NCBI GenBank assembly: GCA_017616705.1
Contig: JAFZXQ010000020.1
Coordinates: 1 to 9,057, forward strand
Direction of reading: 5' to 3'
From: Clostridia bacterium
GTDB lineage: Bacteria > Bacillota > Clostridia > Christensenellales > UBA1242
DNA: 9,057 nt
Shown: one piece after another, positions 6,769 to 9,057 of the stretch
Position numbering within the stretch: position 1 is the first letter of the stretch
Layout of the letters: every line of letters begins with the position of its first letter
The notes under the pieces: generated by a model
The model's database searches: none
The model's input: the letters and a program-made list of their open reading frames with translations, nothing else
What the model was told of the DNA's origin: nothing
Program-made: the position numbers and the translations under genes

Positions 6769-6789
6769 AGGCGCTAAATATTAAAGTTT

Positions 6790-8004
6790 CTATTTGATGA
6801 TTTTAGAAACAACACCAGAACCAACTGTTCTGCCGCCTTCACGAATAGCGAAACGAAGTCCTTCTTCAATAGCGATAGGAGTGATAAGTGTTACAGTCAT
6901 TCTTGTGTTATCACCAGGCATAACCATTTCAGTTCCTTCTGGAAGTTGGATAGAACCAGTAACGTCAGTAGTTCTGAAATAGAATTGTGGGCGATAGTTG
7001 TTGAAGAATGCAGTGTGACGACCACCTTCGTCTTTTGTTAATACGTAAACTTCAGCAGTAAATTCAGTGTGTGGATGAATTGTTCCTGGTTTGCAAAGAA
7101 CTTGTCCACGTTCAACGTCTGTTCTTTGAATACCACGAAGAAGAACACCAATGTTGTATCCAGCAACAGCTTCGTCAAGAAGTTTTCTGAACATTTCGAT
7201 ACCAGTTACAACTGTTTGTTGTACTTTTTCAGTCATACCAACGATTTCAACTGTATCGTTAATTTTAAGAGTTCCTCTTTCAACACGACCAGTAACAACG
7301 GTTCCACGACCAGTAATTGTGAAAACGTCTTCGATTGGCATAAGGAATGGTTTATCAGTATCACGAGCAGGAGTTGGGATATAAGTATCAACTGCGTTCA
7401 TAAGATCACGAATTGGTTGAATGTCTGGGCTATCCCATTTTCCAGCTTTTGCAGCTTCAAGAGCTTGGAATGCTGATCCACGAATAATTGGAGTGTTATC
7501 TCCATCAAATTCGTATTGGTTAAGTAATTCACGAATTTCCATTTCAACAAGGTCAGCGAGTTCTGTATCTCCGCCTAATTGATCCATTTTGTTCATGAAT
7601 ACTACGATTTTAGGAACGCCTACCTGACGAGCAAGAAGGATGTGTTCCCTAGTTTGTGGCATTGGGCCATCTGTTGCTGCAACAACAAGGATTGCTCCAT
7701 CCATTTGTGCAGCACCGGTGATCATGTTTTTAACATAGTCAGCGTGTCCTGGGCAGTCTACGTGAGCGTAGTGCCTGTTTGCAGTTTGGTATTCAATATG
7801 AGCAGTGTTAATTGTAATACCTCTTGCTTTCTCTTCTGGAGCTGAGTCAATTTGTGCATAGTCTCTAACTTCGTTGCTGTTAGGGTCGTAGTCATGAGCC
7901 ATAACAAATGAAATTGCAGCAGAAAGAGTTGTTTTACCGTGGTCAACGTGTCCAATAGTACCAACGTTAACGTGTGGCTTAGATCTAACGAATGTTTCTG
8001 CCAT
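6790..8004 (-). CDS. tuf: Elongation factor Tu
   Basis: EF-Tu is the GTPase that brings aminoacyl-tRNA to the ribosomal A site. The 404-residue product contains all G motifs: GHVDHGKT at 18-25, RGITI at 61-65 (switch I), DCPGH at 83-87 with catalytic His87, NKMD at 138-141 and GSA at 176-178. Domains 2 and 3 follow, with GRGTVVTGRVERG and the terminal REGGRTVGSGVV. It is slightly longer than the usual 394-400 residues, with extra residues around 36-50 (AHDYDPNSNEV region). Its base composition is less AT-rich than that of its neighbours, as expected for a highly expressed gene. It has its own promoter in the gap after fusA, an AAAGGAG ribosome-binding site ten bases from ATG, and several hairpins after its TAG stop. 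The order fusA-tuf is that of the str operon. Confidence 0.98.
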   Translation of the reverse strand: MAETFVRSKPHVNVGTIGHVDHGKTTLSAAISFVMAHDYDPNSNEVRDYAQIDSAPEEKARGITINTAHIEYQTANRHYAHVDCPGHADYVKNMITGAAQMDGAILVVAATDGPMPQTREHILLARQVGVPKIVVFMNKMDQLGGDTELADLVEMEIRELLNQYEFDGDNTPIIRGSAFQALEAAKAGKWDSPDIQPIRDLMNAVDTYIPTPARDTDKPFLMPIEDVFTITGRGTVVTGRVERGTLKINDTVEIVGMTEKVQQTVVTGIEMFRKLLDEAVAGYNIGVLLRGIQRTDVERGQVLCKPGTIHPHTEFTAEVYVLTKDEGGRHTAFFNNYRPQFYFRTTDVTGSIQLPEGTEMVMPGDNTRMTVTLITPIAIEEGLRFAIREGGRTVGSGVVSKIIK

Positions 8005-8014
8005 AATTTAATTT

Positions 8015-8021
8015 CTCCTTT
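8015..8021 (-). promoter_or_regulatory. Shine-Dalgarno site of tuf
   Basis: AAAGGAG on the minus strand, ten bases before ATG 8004. The spacing is slightly long, but the match is strong and confirms the chosen start. Confidence 0.75.
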
Positions 8022-8039
8022 TTTTTAATGACTGCTAAT

Positions 8040-8068
8040 ATTTTAGCATAATTTTAATTAATTGTAAA
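8040..8068 (-). promoter_or_regulatory. Sigma-A-type promoter of tuf
   Basis: On the minus strand TTTACA (8068-8063), a 17-base spacer ending in TGC, and TAAAAT (8045-8040) form a promoter with an extended -10 (TGn). Transcription would start near 8033, giving a leader of about 29 bases that contains the tuf ribosome-binding site. The palindrome GTAAAAT-C-ATTTTAC (8078-8064) overlaps the -35 element. The promoter would let tuf be made independently of fusA; read-through from fusA is also likely because no strong terminator separates them. Confidence 0.7.
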
Positions 8069-8104
8069 ATGATTTTACGATGTTTTTAAATATTAAAACA
8101 TTTT

Positions 8105-9057
8105 TTATCTGCTTGCTCTTTCACCAATAATAGTGTTGGCAATAGATTTTGGAACCTCTTGGTAACGAAGTGGCTCCATAACATAATTTCCACGACCTTG
8201 AGTTTGTGAACGAAGGTCTGTAGCATAACCAAACATTTCAGCAAGTGGGACTTCTGCGTTAACGATTTGAACTCCCGCACTGCTCTCATTTCCAGTAAGC
8301 ATACCTCTACGAGATGTAAGGTTCCCCATAACTGTTCCAAGATATTCATCAGGAACCTCAACTGAAACTTTCATGATAGGCTCAAGAATAACAGGATCTG
8401 CTTTCTTTGCACCATCTTGGAATGCCATTGAGCCGGCAATCTTGAAGGCCATTTCTGAAGAGTCGACTTCGTGGTATGAACCGTCAACCAAAGTAACTCT
8501 AAAGTCAACTGTTTCATATCCAGCAAGTACACCATTCATGCGGGCTTCTTGAATACCATTGTTAATTGGTTGGATATATTCCTTTGGAACTGATCCACCA
8601 ACTGTTTTATCAATAAATTCATATCCTGTTCCAGCTGGTAATGGTTCCATATCAATAATACAGTGACCATATTGTCCTTTACCACCAGATTGACGAATGA
8701 ATTTACCTTCAGCTCTAACAGCTTTCTTGATTGCTTCACGATAACTTACTTGTGGTTTACCAACGGTAGCTTCAACTTTGAACTCTCTAAGAAGTCTATC
8801 AACGATAATTTCAAGGTGAAGTTCTCCCATACCAGCAATCAAAGTCTGGCCTGTTTCTTGGTTTGTTGAAACACGGAATGTTGGGTCTTCTCTCATAAGT
8901 TTTGCAAGAGCAAGAGCCATTTTTTCTTGCATATCTTTTGTTTTTGGTTCAATAGCAAGTTGAATAACAGGTTCTGGGAAATTCATGCTTTCAAGTTGGA
9001 TTGGATGCTTTTCATCGCAAAGAGTTTGTCCTGTGATTGTATCCTTAAGTCCAACGA
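8105..9057 (-). CDS. fusA: Elongation factor G, C-terminal part (partial)
   Basis: EF-G is the GTPase that drives tRNA and mRNA translocation and, with RRF, ribosome recycling. The frame is open to the right edge, so the 5' part, including the G domain, lies outside the window. About 317 residues are visible, roughly the last 45 percent of a protein of about 690. They begin at the end of domain II with VGLKDTITGQTLCDE. Domain III follows with FPEPVIQLAIEPKT and AGMGELHLEIIVDRL. Domain IV has VGKPQVSYREAI, the GGKGQYGHC loop and VDSSEMAFKIAGSMAF. Domain V ends with EVPKSIANTIIGER. No truncation or frameshift is seen. The downstream neighbour tuf, 100 bp away, is the expected str-operon partner. 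Confidence 0.97.
   Translation of the reverse strand, partial: VGLKDTITGQTLCDEKHPIQLESMNFPEPVIQLAIEPKTKDMQEKMALALAKLMREDPTFRVSTNQETGQTLIAGMGELHLEIIVDRLLREFKVEATVGKPQVSYREAIKKAVRAEGKFIRQSGGKGQYGHCIIDMEPLPAGTGYEFIDKTVGGSVPKEYIQPINNGIQEARMNGVLAGYETVDFRVTLVDGSYHEVDSSEMAFKIAGSMAFQDGAKKADPVILEPIMKVSVEVPDEYLGTVMGNLTSRRGMLTGNESSAGVQIVNAEVPLAEMFGYATDLRSQTQGRGNYVMEPLRYQEVPKSIANTIIGERASR

Noticed and set aside
7069..7476. 135-codon open frame on the plus strand inside tuf
   Set aside because: It lies antisense to the well conserved tuf, is rich in Ser/Asn/Cys with no recognisable domain, and has no clear ribosome-binding site. It is a by-product of tuf codon use.
8082..8101. fusA terminator
   Set aside because: TGTTTT and AAAACA after the fusA stop form only a 6-pair AT-rich stem without a following T-tract, too weak to call.
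8086..8361. 91-codon minus-strand frame overlapping the fusA end
   Set aside because: It is an alternative frame of fusA, whose own frame matches EF-G domains IV-V without a break.

Overview
This is a low-GC bacterial window whose genes all read on the minus strand. The likely source is a spore-forming or formerly spore-forming Firmicute (Clostridia-like), inferred from three things. It carries a spoIVB gene with an intact catalytic triad. It has the Firmicutes-type neighbourhood asp23/yqhY, nusB, xseA, xseB, recN, spoIVB. It also has the end of a str-type fusA-tuf pair. TGA is used as a stop (xseA), so a mycoplasma-type code is unlikely.

Layout from right to left, in the direction of transcription: the C-terminal part of fusA (EF-G) runs off the right edge. 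A 100-bp gap follows with a good sigma-A-type promoter, then tuf (EF-Tu). Next is a gap of about 560 bp without a conventional gene. It holds three evenly spaced hairpin elements (apices 146-147 bp apart), two of them near-identical repeats. At its far end is a clear extended -10 promoter for the next operon. That operon is very compact: asp23, a 318-residue two-helix membrane protein, nusB, xseA, xseB, recN, spoIVB, then the start of a membrane protein that may be SpoIIM and runs off the left edge. Gaps are 8-36 bp, or there are TAATG/ATGA overlaps, so translation is probably coupled.

The operon mixes envelope homeostasis (Asp23 and a candidate membrane anchor), transcription antitermination (NusB), DNA repair (exonuclease VII subunits, RecN) and the sporulation signalling protease SpoIVB. 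Compared with the Bacillus cluster, folD, ispA, dxs, the rRNA-methylase-like gene and argR are missing between nusB and recN, and spo0A does not follow spoIVB.

The most unusual features are the triple hairpin array after tuf, which shows compensatory base changes between copies, a GNRA-loop hairpin that covers the spoIVB ribosome-binding site, and the unrecognised tail of the putative Asp23 anchor. I see no CRISPR array, tRNA, rRNA or transposase gene.
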